Positions 38,055 through 45,717 of a DNA stretch of 64,000 nucleotides are shown here, piece by piece. This DNA comes from Anaeromyxobacter sp. Fw109-5 (GTDB lineage: Bacteria; Myxococcota; Myxococcia; Myxococcales; Anaeromyxobacteraceae). Both the position numbers and the translations under genes were made by a program. Where the stretch lies: the NCBI RefSeq assembly GCF_000017505.1, contig NC_009675.1:1488001-1552000 (forward strand), given 5' to 3'. The notes beneath the pieces were generated by a model. That model saw nothing but the letters and a program-made list of their open reading frames with translations. It ran no database searches and had not been told where the DNA came from. The number at the start of each line of letters is the position of its first letter. Within the stretch, counting starts at the first letter, position 1.

Positions 38055-39238
38055 TGCCGTGGAACGAAGATAGCTAGCAAAACGCTGCCGCCTGTGATCT
38101 TGTCGATGTATGGCAACCATCGGCCGCCCGAAAGCTCTGCTCGTCGTGAGCGACGACGAGCGCGAGGTTCTCGAGCGTTACGCCCGTCGAGGTCGCGCGA
38201 ACCGGCACCTCTCATTTCGGGCGCGCATCGTCGTGCGTTGTGCGGCAGGCGAATCGAACTGCGACGTCGCTCGCGAGCTGCGGACGACGAATGCGACGGT
38301 TGGCAAGTGGCGCAAGCGCTTCATCGATCAGCGCCTCGACGGTCTCCTCGACGAGCCGCGGCCGGGGGCCGAGCGGACGATCACAGACGACCAGGTCGAG
38401 CGCGTCGTCGTCCAGACGCTCGAGACCACGCCGAAGGGCCGCACGCACTGGAGCACGCGGTCGATGGCGAAGAGCGTCGGGTTGAGCCACACGACGATTG
38501 GCCGCATCTGGCGGACCTTCGGCCTGAAGCCGCACCGCACCGACGACTTCCGACTCTCCGACGATCCGCTGCTCATCGAGAAGGTGCGCGACGTCGTCGG
38601 CCTCTACATGGCGCCCCCCCACAACGCCGTGGTGCTCTGCGTCGACGAGAAGTCGCAGATTCAGGCCCTTGCCCGCGCCACGCCCGTCTTGCCGATGGAC
38701 CTCGGTCAACCCGAGCGGCGCACGCACAACTACGCGCGCCACGGCACGACCGACCTCTTCGCCGCCCTCGACATGAAGACCGGGAAGGTCACGAGCGCCC
38801 TGTACGCGAGGCATCGCGCCGTCGAGTTCATCAAGTTCCTCGGCACCATCGACGACGACGTGCCGGCTCAGTACGCCGTTCACGTCGTCCTCGACAACCT
38901 GTCGACGCACAAGACGCCAGCAGTGAAGCGCTGGCTCCTGCGGCACCCGCGGTTCTGCCTGCACTTCACGCCGACGCACGCGTCTTGGCTGAACATGGTC
39001 GAGCGCTTCTTCGGCCTGCTCACGGAGCACGCGCTTCGCCGCGGGTCGCACGACAGCGTCAAGCAGCTCCGCGCCGCCATCGTCGAGTACATCGAGACTC
39101 ACAACGACGCGCCGAAGCCCTTCCGCTGGACGAAGAGCGCCGACGACATCCTCGCGTCGCTTGCTCGCTTCGGCGGGCGCACCCTCGCGGCGCACCCGAC
39201 GTGAGCTCCTTATTCAACAAATCACCGATCCACGGCAC
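38054..39238 (+). mobile_element. IS630-family insertion sequence in the thiE stop codon
   Basis: A 1,185-bp element flanked by duplicated TA (38052-38053 and 39239-39240), the hallmark target of IS630/Tc1-mariner. The ends are inverted: GTGCCGTGGA at 38054-38063 and TCCACGGCAC at 39229-39238, with imperfect similarity continuing inward. It carries one intact transposase gene and sits exactly in the thiE stop codon. Confidence 0.92.
38110..39204 (+). CDS. IS630 family transposase
   Basis: A 364-residue DDE transposase. The N-terminal helix-turn-helix region (DVARELRTTNATVGKWRKRF, residues 50-70, then a winged-helix block with THWSTRSMAKSVGLSHTTIGRIWR) binds the ends. The catalytic core has LCVDEKSQIQAL near 180 (Asp), VLDNLSTHKT near 262 (Asp) and WLNMVERFFGLL near 298 (Glu). 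No stop or frameshift is seen, so the element may be active. Base composition is slightly lower in G+C than the neighbours, consistent with recent arrival. Confidence 0.94.
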   Translation: MATIGRPKALLVVSDDEREVLERYARRGRANRHLSFRARIVVRCAAGESNCDVARELRTTNATVGKWRKRFIDQRLDGLLDEPRPGAERTITDDQVERVVVQTLETTPKGRTHWSTRSMAKSVGLSHTTIGRIWRTFGLKPHRTDDFRLSDDPLLIEKVRDVVGLYMAPPHNAVVLCVDEKSQIQALARATPVLPMDLGQPERRTHNYARHGTTDLFAALDMKTGKVTSALYARHRAVEFIKFLGTIDDDVPAQYAVHVVLDNLSTHKTPAVKRWLLRHPRFCLHFTPTHASWLNMVERFFGLLTEHALRRGSHDSVKQLRAAIVEYIETHNDAPKPFRWTKSADDILASLARFGGRTLAAHPT

Positions 39239-39317
39239 TAGCAGGCCGTTGGAATTGTCCGGCCAGAGATCGACAGCCCGGACGGTTCATGATCTGGTCC
39301 GCGCACGGAGGTTCGCC

Positions 39318-39663
39318 GTGCGCGGACGCAAGACCCCGCAGACCACGATGCTGAGCCTGGTCGCGCCCGAGCAGCGGGTGCCCGAGGCGCACCCGCTCCG
39401 CCGAATCTAAGGAGTTGGCCGACGCGGCGCTCCAGGCCCTCTCTCCGAGCGGTTGCAGAAGTCGACGTGGCTGAGGGCGCTCTACAGCGTCCGCAGCGAC
39501 CGGCTCTTTTGCGAGCAGCTCCTGCTCCGGTGTTCGGCTGGGCGAAACGGTCGCGTGCTTCCGGAAGGCGAGGTTCAGAGCGTGGGCGCGCACTCGGCTC
39601 GCCGCCCACTTCGTCGCCGCCGCTTACAACCTGCTGAGGATCTCGAAGCTGCTGCCCGCCTAA
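39318..39663 (+). pseudogene. IS5/IS1182-type transposase, internally deleted and frameshifted
   Basis: The N-terminal frame from GTG at 39318 reads RGRKTPQTTMLSLVAPEQRVPEAHPLRRI and hits a stop. One extra T in ATCTAAG explains it, because the next frame continues KELADAALQALSP. A further frame reads STWLRALYSVRSDRLFCEQLL. The end of the gene (ETVACFRKARFRAW to AAYNLLRISKLLPA, stop at 39661) is the family C-terminus. About 200 residues of the DDE core are absent. GGAGG lies before the GTG. It is plainly dead. Confidence 0.85.
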
Positions 39664-39666
39664 CGA

Positions 39667-39699
39667 CCGCTCGTGGTGAGCTCGTCGAACCACGAGCGG
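39667..39699. repeat. REP-like hairpin behind the transposase remnant
   Basis: Perfect 11-bp inverted repeat (39667-39677 with 39689-39699, CCGCTCGTGGT and its complement) around the loop GAGCTCGTCGA. It starts three bases after the remnant's stop codon. Similar GTGGTGAGC-type hairpins are widespread in bacterial intergenic DNA as REP elements; that relation is from general knowledge. Confidence 0.7.
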
Positions 39700-39748
39700 G
39701 ACCCCGGTCGCCCTTCGACAGTGAGCGGCCAACTCGTTCACACGGCCG

Positions 39749-39797
39749 CCCCTCGACTCCGCCCGCCTGCGGCGGGCTACGCTCGGGGCGAGCGGGG
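39749..39797. repeat. Palindromic intergenic element, copy B
   Basis: CCCCTCGACTCC, then a perfect 7-bp stem (39761-39767 with 39771-39777) with loop TGC, then GCTACGCTCGGGGCGAGCGG. It aligns with copy A at 19886-19943; two stem positions differ from A on both arms so that pairing is kept. Confidence 0.7.
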
Positions 39798-39920
39798 TTG
39801 TGAAGCGCGTTCTTCAACGGCCTCTAGGAGAGGCACGGGCGCGCGCGATCCCACGCTTCAGGCTCCAGGCTTCGGGAACGGCGCTTGCGCGCCTCCCTGT
39901 GGCCCGTAGCCCGAAAGCCG

Positions 39921-40574
39921 TCAGGGCGCGGCGCGGGGTCTCATCGCGAGGAAGTACTGGTACGGCAGGAACGATCGCTCCTCGGCGACCTCCAGCCCCG
40001 CGGCCGCGGCAGCGGAGAGGAACGCCTCGCGCGAGACCTTGTGATCCGCAGGCGGGCCGACGGGCAGCTCCCCGGCGTGGAAGTCCACGTTCACGATCCG
40101 TCCGCCGGGCTTCAGCCGGTCGGCGAGCCGGCGCAGGTAGCCGGGGCCGTCGGGGAAGTGGTGGAACGTGTTCACCACCAGGATCGCGTCGCACGGCTCG
40201 GGCGGCAGCCCCTCGCCCTCGGGCGCGTGCAGGGGCCGGACGTTCGTGACCCCCGCCTCCCTCGCGCGCTGCTCGAGCAGCGCGATCATCCTCGCGTCGA
40301 CGTCGATCGCGTGGACGCGGCCGGTCGGCCCCACGGCGCGCGCGAGGCGGATGGCGAAGTAGCCCGGCCCCGCGCCCGCGTCGCAGGCGACGTCGCCCGG
40401 GCGGAGGCCCAGCGCCGACACCACCTCGTCCGGCTTCTGCCACTCGACGCGCGACGGGTCCTCGAGCCGCGCCAGGTAGGCGTCGAGGTTCTCGGGGTTC
40501 CCGTGGCGGTCGCGGCCCTCGCCGTGGCCACCGGGGCCCGCGCCGCGCTCGTGTCCCTCGCCGTGTCCGCTCAT
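39921..40574 (-). CDS. Class I SAM-dependent methyltransferase with His-rich N-terminus
   Basis: A 217-residue enzyme. Residues 1-27 are Gly/His-rich (seven histidines), unusual for a soluble methyltransferase and suggestive of metal binding. The Rossmann fold starts with DVACDAGAGPGYFAIRLARAVG near residue 63 (motif I), VHAIDVDARMI (motif II) and DAILVVNTFHHFPDGPGYLRRLADRLKPGGRIVNVDF (motifs IV-VI), similar to UbiE-like enzymes. The acceptor is unknown. It is the last gene of a rhodanese-like, MauE-like, methyltransferase operon, 32 bp behind the MauE-like gene. Confidence 0.85.
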   Translation of the reverse strand: MSGHGEGHERGAGPGGHGEGRDRHGNPENLDAYLARLEDPSRVEWQKPDEVVSALGLRPGDVACDAGAGPGYFAIRLARAVGPTGRVHAIDVDARMIALLEQRAREAGVTNVRPLHAPEGEGLPPEPCDAILVVNTFHHFPDGPGYLRRLADRLKPGGRIVNVDFHAGELPVGPPADHKVSREAFLSAAAAAGLEVAEERSFLPYQYFLAMRPRAAP

Positions 40575-40606
40575 GGAGGAGGAGAGCCAGCCCGGGCCGT
40601 GCCGGT

Positions 40607-41071
40607 TCAGCCGTTCGCCGCCGTGGCGCCCTCCTGGGCGGAACGCGCGGCGCGCGCGCGCGCGGGGAAGAGTCTCCCCGGGCCGCGCACGAGCAGGGCG
40701 AGGGCCGCGAGGAGCATCGCCCCGTCGCGCGCGACGGTGAGCCAGGTCGCGCTCTCGGTCCCGCCGAAGCAGCCGCAGCGGAGGTCGATCCCGCGCAGCA
40801 GCGCCTGCGAGAGACCGATCGTGAACACGGCGAGGAGCGCGGTCGCCACGAGCGCCGCGCCGCGGGCGAGCCGGCCGGAGACGAGCAGCGCCCCGAGGAC
40901 GAGCTCGACCCCGATCACGCCCGCGGCCACGGCGGGCACGAGCGCCGCCGGGACCAGCCGGTAGTTCGCGACGGACTCGGCGAACGCGGCCATGTCCGGC
41001 AGCTTGGTGAGGGCCGCGTAGAGGAAGGTGCCGCCGAGGGCGACGCGGAGCAGGGCGAGGACGACGCTCAT
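40607..41071 (-). CDS. MauE/DoxX-like membrane protein
   Basis: A 154-residue protein with four predicted membrane helices (VVLALLRVALGGTFLYAAL, VAAGVIGVELVLGALLV, GAALVATALLAVFTIGL, DGAMLLAALALLV). The motif DLRCGCFGG near residue 100 is typical of MauE-type proteins, which are linked to disulfide formation in methylamine dehydrogenase maturation, and of related DoxX oxidoreductase subunits. No mau structural genes are present. Its ATG overlaps the upstream rhodanese-like stop (ATGA), so the two are translationally coupled. Confidence 0.82.
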   Translation of the reverse strand: MSVVLALLRVALGGTFLYAALTKLPDMAAFAESVANYRLVPAALVPAVAAGVIGVELVLGALLVSGRLARGAALVATALLAVFTIGLSQALLRGIDLRCGCFGGTESATWLTVARDGAMLLAALALLVRGPGRLFPARARAARSAQEGATAANG

Positions 41072-41601
41072 CGGTGAGCCTCGGCGTGGTCGTGGCAAGC
41101 GGGGCAGAAGCCGGAGGTCCCGGCGCCGCCTCCCGCGACCCAGGCCGGCCACGCGCCCTCGAGGACGCGAACGTCCGGGAGCCCCTCGCGGAGGAGCCGC
41201 TGGGCGACCTCGTCCGCGAGCGCGCAGGAGTAGTCGCCGTCGTAGACGACCACCATCGGGTAAGCGCGCAGCGCGGCGACGGCGGCGGCCTCGTCCGGAT
41301 GCCCGGCGGGCGGCAGGTGGATGGCGTTGGTCACGTGGCCGGCGGCGAATTCGGTCGCCCCGCGCGCGTCCGCGAAGCCGGCCTTGCACGCGTCGCACAG
41401 CCCCTTCGCCTCGTCGACGGCGATGCGCGGAGAGCGGGCGACCGGCGCGGCGCCGGGCACGGCGCACATGCCCGTGCCGCTCTCCGCCGCCGAATGCACC
41501 GAGCGGGCGAGCGCCGCGGGCCTCGGGCTCGCGGCGTTTCCGGCGAGCCCGAGGAGCGCTCCGGCGGCGAGGACGAGGGCGGCTTCCGACAGCGTGCGCA
41601 C
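41068..41601 (-). CDS. Rhodanese-like domain protein lacking the catalytic Cys, exported
   Basis: A 177-residue protein with an N-terminal hydrophobic segment (LSEAALVLAAGALLGLAG) and a rhodanese-like domain: FADARGATEFAAGHVTNAIHLPP, then VVVYDGDYSCALADEVAQRLL and VLEGAWPAWVAGG. In active rhodaneses the position of Asp in VVYDG is Cys, so sulfurtransferase activity is doubtful. Two other thiol pairs are present, LCDACKAG before the domain and FCPACHDH at the C-terminus, which could bind metal or form disulfides. The start is uncertain: GTG at 41601 is the best codon but has no clear ribosome binding site. Confidence 0.8.
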   Translation of the reverse strand: MRTLSEAALVLAAGALLGLAGNAASPRPAALARSVHSAAESGTGMCAVPGAAPVARSPRIAVDEAKGLCDACKAGFADARGATEFAAGHVTNAIHLPPAGHPDEAAAVAALRAYPMVVVYDGDYSCALADEVAQRLLREGLPDVRVLEGAWPAWVAGGGAGTSGFCPACHDHAEAHR

Positions 41602-41688
41602 GGAGGGGATGCTAACGCGGGAGCGCCCGCGGAGCGATCCGAAGGCACGAGTGCGCTCCCTCGCCAAGGCGGCTATATTGCGCCGCGC

Positions 41689-42081
41689 ATGGGTGTCCCC
41701 GTCTTCGAGATCTCCAAGGAGTTCCTGTTCAGCGCCGCGCACCAGATCCGCTTCCACGGCGGCAAGTGCGAGCGGTTGCACGGTCACAACTGGCGGATCC
41801 GCGTCCACGCGCGCGCGTCGGAGCTGAATCGCATCGGCATGGTGATCGACTTCGCGGACCTCCAGCGGATCGTCGCCGACATCGGTGGGCGCTTCGACCA
41901 CCAGAACGTGAACGAGATCCCGCCGTTCGACGAGCTGAACACCACCGCGGAGCTCCTCGCGCGCCACTTCTACGAGGAGGCGAACCGGGCCGTCCTCGAG
42001 CGCGAGGGCGGACGCGTCCGCGTCTCGAAGGTGGAGGTCTGGGAGAACGAGGGCTCGCTCGCCGTCTACCGGGAAGACTGA
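41689..42081 (+). CDS. queD: 6-carboxytetrahydropterin synthase QueD
   Basis: A 130-residue enzyme of the PTPS family that makes 6-carboxytetrahydropterin, an early intermediate of preQ0 and queuosine. Zinc ligands are in FSAAHQI and ERLHGHNW; the catalytic Cys in GGKCERLHGH and the WENEG segment near the C-terminus fit QueD rather than eukaryotic PTPS. The ATG at 41689 follows a TATATT at 41674-41679. The gene lies far from queA and tgt (37 kb), though all three serve the same pathway. It overlaps the convergent hemerythrin gene by 16 bp. Confidence 0.93.
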   Translation: MGVPVFEISKEFLFSAAHQIRFHGGKCERLHGHNWRIRVHARASELNRIGMVIDFADLQRIVADIGGRFDHQNVNEIPPFDELNTTAELLARHFYEEANRAVLEREGGRVRVSKVEVWENEGSLAVYRED

Positions 42082-42602
42082 ACCTGGCCTCGGCGCGCGC
42101 GGAGCTCGCGCACGATCTCCGCCCGCGCGCCGTCGCCCAGCACCGCTCGGACGGCGGGGAACACGACCTCCTCCTCCAGGGCGAGGTGCCGCTCGAAGTG
42201 CTCCCGGACCGAGGCCGCCGCGCCCGCGAGCGCGGGAGCCAGCTCGCCGTGGCGGCCGGGGGCGCAGGCGAGCTCCCCGCACAGCTCGACCATCCGCGCC
42301 AGCGCCGCGCTCTGGCCCTCGTGATCCCGGTGCATGGTCACGAGGGCGGCGTCCACCTGCCGATCTCGCCCGGCCAGGCGCGGGAGGAGCGACTCCTCCT
42401 CGTCCTGCATGTGCAGCGGGAGGGCCTCGGCGAAGTAGCGGCGCACGCCGGCCGCGGCCCCGGCGATCTCCTCCTCCGTCGCTCCCTCGGCCATCGCCAG
42501 GCGGGTCGCCAGCTCCGTGAACGTGCGGATGCGCCCGTGGCACTCCAGGAGCAGCTCCACCGCGTCCTCCGCGATCGCCAGCGCGCCGATGTGGGTGAGC
42601 AT
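42066..42602 (-). CDS. Hemerythrin HHE domain protein
   Basis: A 178-residue alpha-helical protein of the hemerythrin cation-binding class, with metal ligand patterns ECHGRIRTF near residue 22, HMQDEEESLLPRL near 70, MHRDHEGQ near 96 and HFERHLALEEEVVFPAV near 145. Such proteins bind a diiron centre and sense or scavenge oxygen or nitric oxide; the exact role here is unknown. Its 3' end overlaps queD by 16 bp in convergent orientation. The start at 42602 (MLTHIGALAIAEDAV) is the only ATG that fits. Confidence 0.88.
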   Translation of the reverse strand: MLTHIGALAIAEDAVELLLECHGRIRTFTELATRLAMAEGATEEEIAGAAAGVRRYFAEALPLHMQDEEESLLPRLAGRDRQVDAALVTMHRDHEGQSAALARMVELCGELACAPGRHGELAPALAGAAASVREHFERHLALEEEVVFPAVRAVLGDGARAEIVRELRARRGQVQSSR

Positions 42603-42630
42603 GCCTCTTCGAACGCGGCGGGGGACGTCA

Positions 42631-45600
42631 GTGTTCCCCGGTATCCTGGGGGTCGTGGCCGCGCTCATCCTCGCCCGGACGTCCCTCGCCGCGGCAAGGG
42701 CAGCGCGACGTCTCTGCGACGCGCAGGACGGCGTCCTGTTCGGGCCGCAGGTCGCGACCCTCGAGCGGCTCGTCCTCCCGCTCCTCGCCGCCTCGGGGGA
42801 CCGGCGCGCGGTCATCGACCCGCCGACCGAGCGGCTCGTCGCGGTCGAGGCGGCACGCGAGGCGGGCGGTCCCTTCGGATCGCTGGAGGCGCACGACGGG
42901 AACGCGGCGGTGCTGGCGGCCACGCTGGCGGAGCTCCGGCGCGCCGAGGTCTCGGTGGACGACGCGCGCGCGGCGGCGCGGAGCCTCGCCGGCGCCGCCG
43001 CGCAGCGTCTGCTCGCCCTCGCCGAGGCGCTCGCGGCGTTCGAGGGACGGCTCGTCGCGGCGGGTGCGCTCGACCGGGCGGGAGCGCTGCGGGTCGCGGC
43101 GGACGCGGCCGCGCGGGGAGCGACCTGCCCGGAGACGGTCGATCTCGACCTGCTCGTGGTGGCGGGGATCGCGGAGGCGAGCCCCGCCGAGTGGGACCTG
43201 CTCGCGACCCTCGTCGCGCGCGCGCGCCGCTCCCGGCTGCTCCTGCCGTACTTTCCCGAGCGCGCCGACGCGTGCGCGCCCGTGGAGCCGCTCCTTCGCC
43301 GGGTGGAGGCGCTCCACGAGCTCGCCGGACGGCGCGAGATCGAGGTCGTGCTCGGGCGCCTGGAAGGGGACGGCCGCGCCCCGCTGCCGGCCGCGCTGCT
43401 CGCGAGCATGGGCCGCGGGCGGGCCGCGCGAGCCGTCGCTGGCGGCCAGCTCCTCGCGGTCGCGGCCGCGGGGGAGGAGGGGGAGGCGGACGCCGCCGCG
43501 CACACCGTCGCGAGGCTGGTCGAGGACGGCGTGCCGGCCGAGGAGGTCGCGGTGATCGCGGCCGCGCCGCGGCGCGTGGCGGCGCCGCTCGCGCGCGCGC
43601 TCGCCGCCCGAGGCATCCCGTTCGCCTCCGGGCGCGGCGCCGGGCTCGCCGACCTGCCGCCGGTGCGCGCCGCCCTCGACGCGATCGTCGCCGCGGGGTC
43701 GCCCACCCGCGCCGTCGTGGAGCGGCTCGCGGCCTCGAGCTACCTGGCCTCCGCCGGCCCGGGGCTCGCGCTCGGTGCGCTGCTCGACCGGGCCGGGGCG
43801 CTCGACGGGCGGGCCACGCCGCTCGCCGCGCTCCGCCGCCGCGCCGCCGCGCTGCGCGCGCCCGCCGCCGCCCGCGAGCGGGCCGCGCTCGAGCGCGCGG
43901 CGAGCGGGCTCGAGGAGCTCTCCGCGCTGCTCGCGCCGCTCGGCGTGGCGGCGACGCCGCGCGAGCACGCACGCAGGCTCGGCGGCTTCCTCGACGCGGC
44001 GGGGGTTCGCCGGCGCGCGGCGCGCGGCCCGCGGGACCTCGCCGCGCGCGATCTCGCCGCGCTGCGCGCGCTCGAGGAGGCGGCGGACGCGCTCGCGCGG
44101 GGGCTCGCGATCGCCGGGCGCGGTGAGGCACGGCTCGAGGCGGGCGCGTGGAGCGCCCTGCTCCGCGTCGCCGTGGAGGGCGGGGCGTTGCCGGCGCCTC
44201 CCGAGCCGGCCGCGGGCGCGGTGGAGCTGTGGGGGCTCGACGAGGCGCCGGGGTTCTCGATCCACGCCGCCGTCCTCATGGGCTGCGCCGAGGGCGCGTT
44301 CCCGCCTTCCGCCCCGCCCGACCCGCTGCTCCGCGACCCGGAGCGGATCGCTCTCGCGCGCCAGGTCCGCCGGGTCGCGGTCCCGACCGCCGCCGCGCGG
44401 CGCGCCGAGGCGCAGCACCGCGCGCTCTGCGCGGTCGCCGCGGGCCGCGAGGTCCTCGCGTTCGTATGGGCGGCGCCCGGGCCGTCGGGGCGGGGCGGAT
44501 CGCTGGCGCCGGTGCTCGCCGACGCCCTCGCCGTGCTCGGCGTGCCCGTGTCGCCGGTGGCGGCTCCCGAGCCGGGGCTCGCCGCCGCCCGCACCGAGCG
44601 CGAGGCGCTCCGGGCGGCGGTCCGCGCCGGAGCGACGGGCGTCGCCGCGCTCGCGGGGACGACGCTCGCGAGGCGCGCGCAGGCCGCGCTCGACCTGGGC
44701 GCGGTGGAGGCGTCCCGCGGCGAGGCGCTCCGCGGTCGCCGGGCCGCGCCATACGCGGGGGCGATCTCGGGACCTGCCGGCGACGCGCTCCGGGCGATGC
44801 TCCCCGCCGAGTGGGCCCCCACGCAGCTCGAGGGCTACGCGCGCTGCCCGTTCCGGCTCTTCCTCCATTCCGCCGCGCGGCTGCCCGATCCTGCCGCGGG
44901 CGACCTCGATCAGGAGCCACGCGACGAGGGGAGCCTGCTGCACGCCGCGCTGGAGCGGTTCGTGGCGGCGCGGCGCGCGCGCGGCGCGTGGCCGCCGGCG
45001 GGCGACGCCGCCGACGTGGCGGAGGCGCAGGCGGCCGCCGAGGCGGTGTTCCTGCGCTTCGAGGCGGAAGGCCGCACCGGAGACCCCGCGGTGTGGGCGG
45101 CGCGGCGCGAGGCGGTGCTGGCGCGCATCGCGCGCGTGGTTCAGGCGGAGGCGCGCGACCACGACGGGCTCGTGCCGGCGCTCCTCGAGCACCGCTTCGG
45201 CGGGACCTCCGGCAACCCCCCGCTCGAGGTGCGGGCGAGCGGCGAGACCGTGCGCCTCCAGGGACGGATCGACCGCGTGGACGCGTCGGGCGAGCGGCTC
45301 CTCGTCATCGACTACAAGAACGCGCGCGACGGGAAGGCGTACGCGGAGCTGCTCGCCCCGGACGCGATGGGCGTGACGAGCTTCCAGGTGCCGGCGTACC
45401 TCGCGGTGGCGGCGCGCGACCTGCCCGGGCGGGAGCGGCTCGAGGCCACCTACGCGCTCCTGCGGCGGGCGGCGCGGACCGAGCCCTTCACCACCGAGGC
45501 GTCGGCGGCGTCTGTCGCGCTCGAGGCGGCGGCCGGCGAGGCGGGCTCGCCGGCCGGGGCGTACGGGTTCGCGCTGGGTGTCGTCGAGGTCGTGCGGCGC

Positions 45601-45717
45601 ATCCGGGTGGGCGAGTTCCCGATCGCGCCGCGCGCGTGCGAGGGCTGCCCGTACGGCGCGGTGTGCCGCGCCGAGGGCAGCGCCGGCGAGCCGGACGACG
45701 CGGGAGGCGGCGCGTGA
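42631..45717 (+). CDS. addB: AddB-like ATP-dependent nuclease subunit (Fe-S PD-(D/E)XK)
   Basis: A 1,028-residue protein. The N-terminal two thirds form an inactivated helicase-like scaffold rich in Ala/Arg. The C-terminus is a RecB-type nuclease: YARCPFRLF near residue 735, SLLHAALERF, and the catalytic LLVIDYKNARDGKAY near 890. The iron-sulfur cysteines are complete: the early RCPF and a late CX2CX5C (CEGCPYGAVC), the spacing of Bacillus AddB. The protein processes double-strand break ends with the next gene. Start 42631 (GTG, GGGGGA upstream) is used; 42655 is equally possible. It overlaps addA by four bases (GTGA). Confidence 0.88.
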   Translation: MFPGILGVVAALILARTSLAAARAARRLCDAQDGVLFGPQVATLERLVLPLLAASGDRRAVIDPPTERLVAVEAAREAGGPFGSLEAHDGNAAVLAATLAELRRAEVSVDDARAAARSLAGAAAQRLLALAEALAAFEGRLVAAGALDRAGALRVAADAAARGATCPETVDLDLLVVAGIAEASPAEWDLLATLVARARRSRLLLPYFPERADACAPVEPLLRRVEALHELAGRREIEVVLGRLEGDGRAPLPAALLASMGRGRAARAVAGGQLLAVAAAGEEGEADAAAHTVARLVEDGVPAEEVAVIAAAPRRVAAPLARALAARGIPFASGRGAGLADLPPVRAALDAIVAAGSPTRAVVERLAASSYLASAGPGLALGALLDRAGALDGRATPLAALRRRAAALRAPAAARERAALERAASGLEELSALLAPLGVAATPREHARRLGGFLDAAGVRRRAARGPRDLAARDLAALRALEEAADALARGLAIAGRGEARLEAGAWSALLRVAVEGGALPAPPEPAAGAVELWGLDEAPGFSIHAAVLMGCAEGAFPPSAPPDPLLRDPERIALARQVRRVAVPTAAARRAEAQHRALCAVAAGREVLAFVWAAPGPSGRGGSLAPVLADALAVLGVPVSPVAAPEPGLAAARTEREALRAAVRAGATGVAALAGTTLARRAQAALDLGAVEASRGEALRGRRAAPYAGAISGPAGDALRAMLPAEWAPTQLEGYARCPFRLFLHSAARLPDPAAGDLDQEPRDEGSLLHAALERFVAARRARGAWPPAGDAADVAEAQAAAEAVFLRFEAEGRTGDPAVWAARREAVLARIARVVQAEARDHDGLVPALLEHRFGGTSGNPPLEVRASGETVRLQGRIDRVDASGERLLVIDYKNARDGKAYAELLAPDAMGVTSFQVPAYLAVAARDLPGRERLEATYALLRRAARTEPFTTEASAASVALEAAAGEAGSPAGAYGFALGVVEVVRRIRVGEFPIAPRACEGCPYGAVCRAEGSAGEPDDAGGGA

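Larger units (their letters stand above)
39241..39823 (+). mobile_element. Decayed IS5-like element or deletion derivative
   Basis: A 583-bp remnant bounded by AGGCCGTTG (39243-39251) and CAACGGCCT (39815-39823) in inverted orientation, with CTAG directly outside both ends (39238-39241 and 39824-39827), as expected for an IS5-group element that targets CTAG. Inside are the N- and C-terminal ends of a transposase gene, a hairpin repeat (39667-39699) and palindromic element B (39749-39797). The catalytic middle is missing. Confidence 0.7.

Noticed and set aside
41674-41679. TATATT as the -10 of a queD promoter
   Set aside because: The -10 looks good, but bases at the -35 position (GTGCGC) do not match, and the predicted start would leave almost no leader. 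Not strong enough to list.
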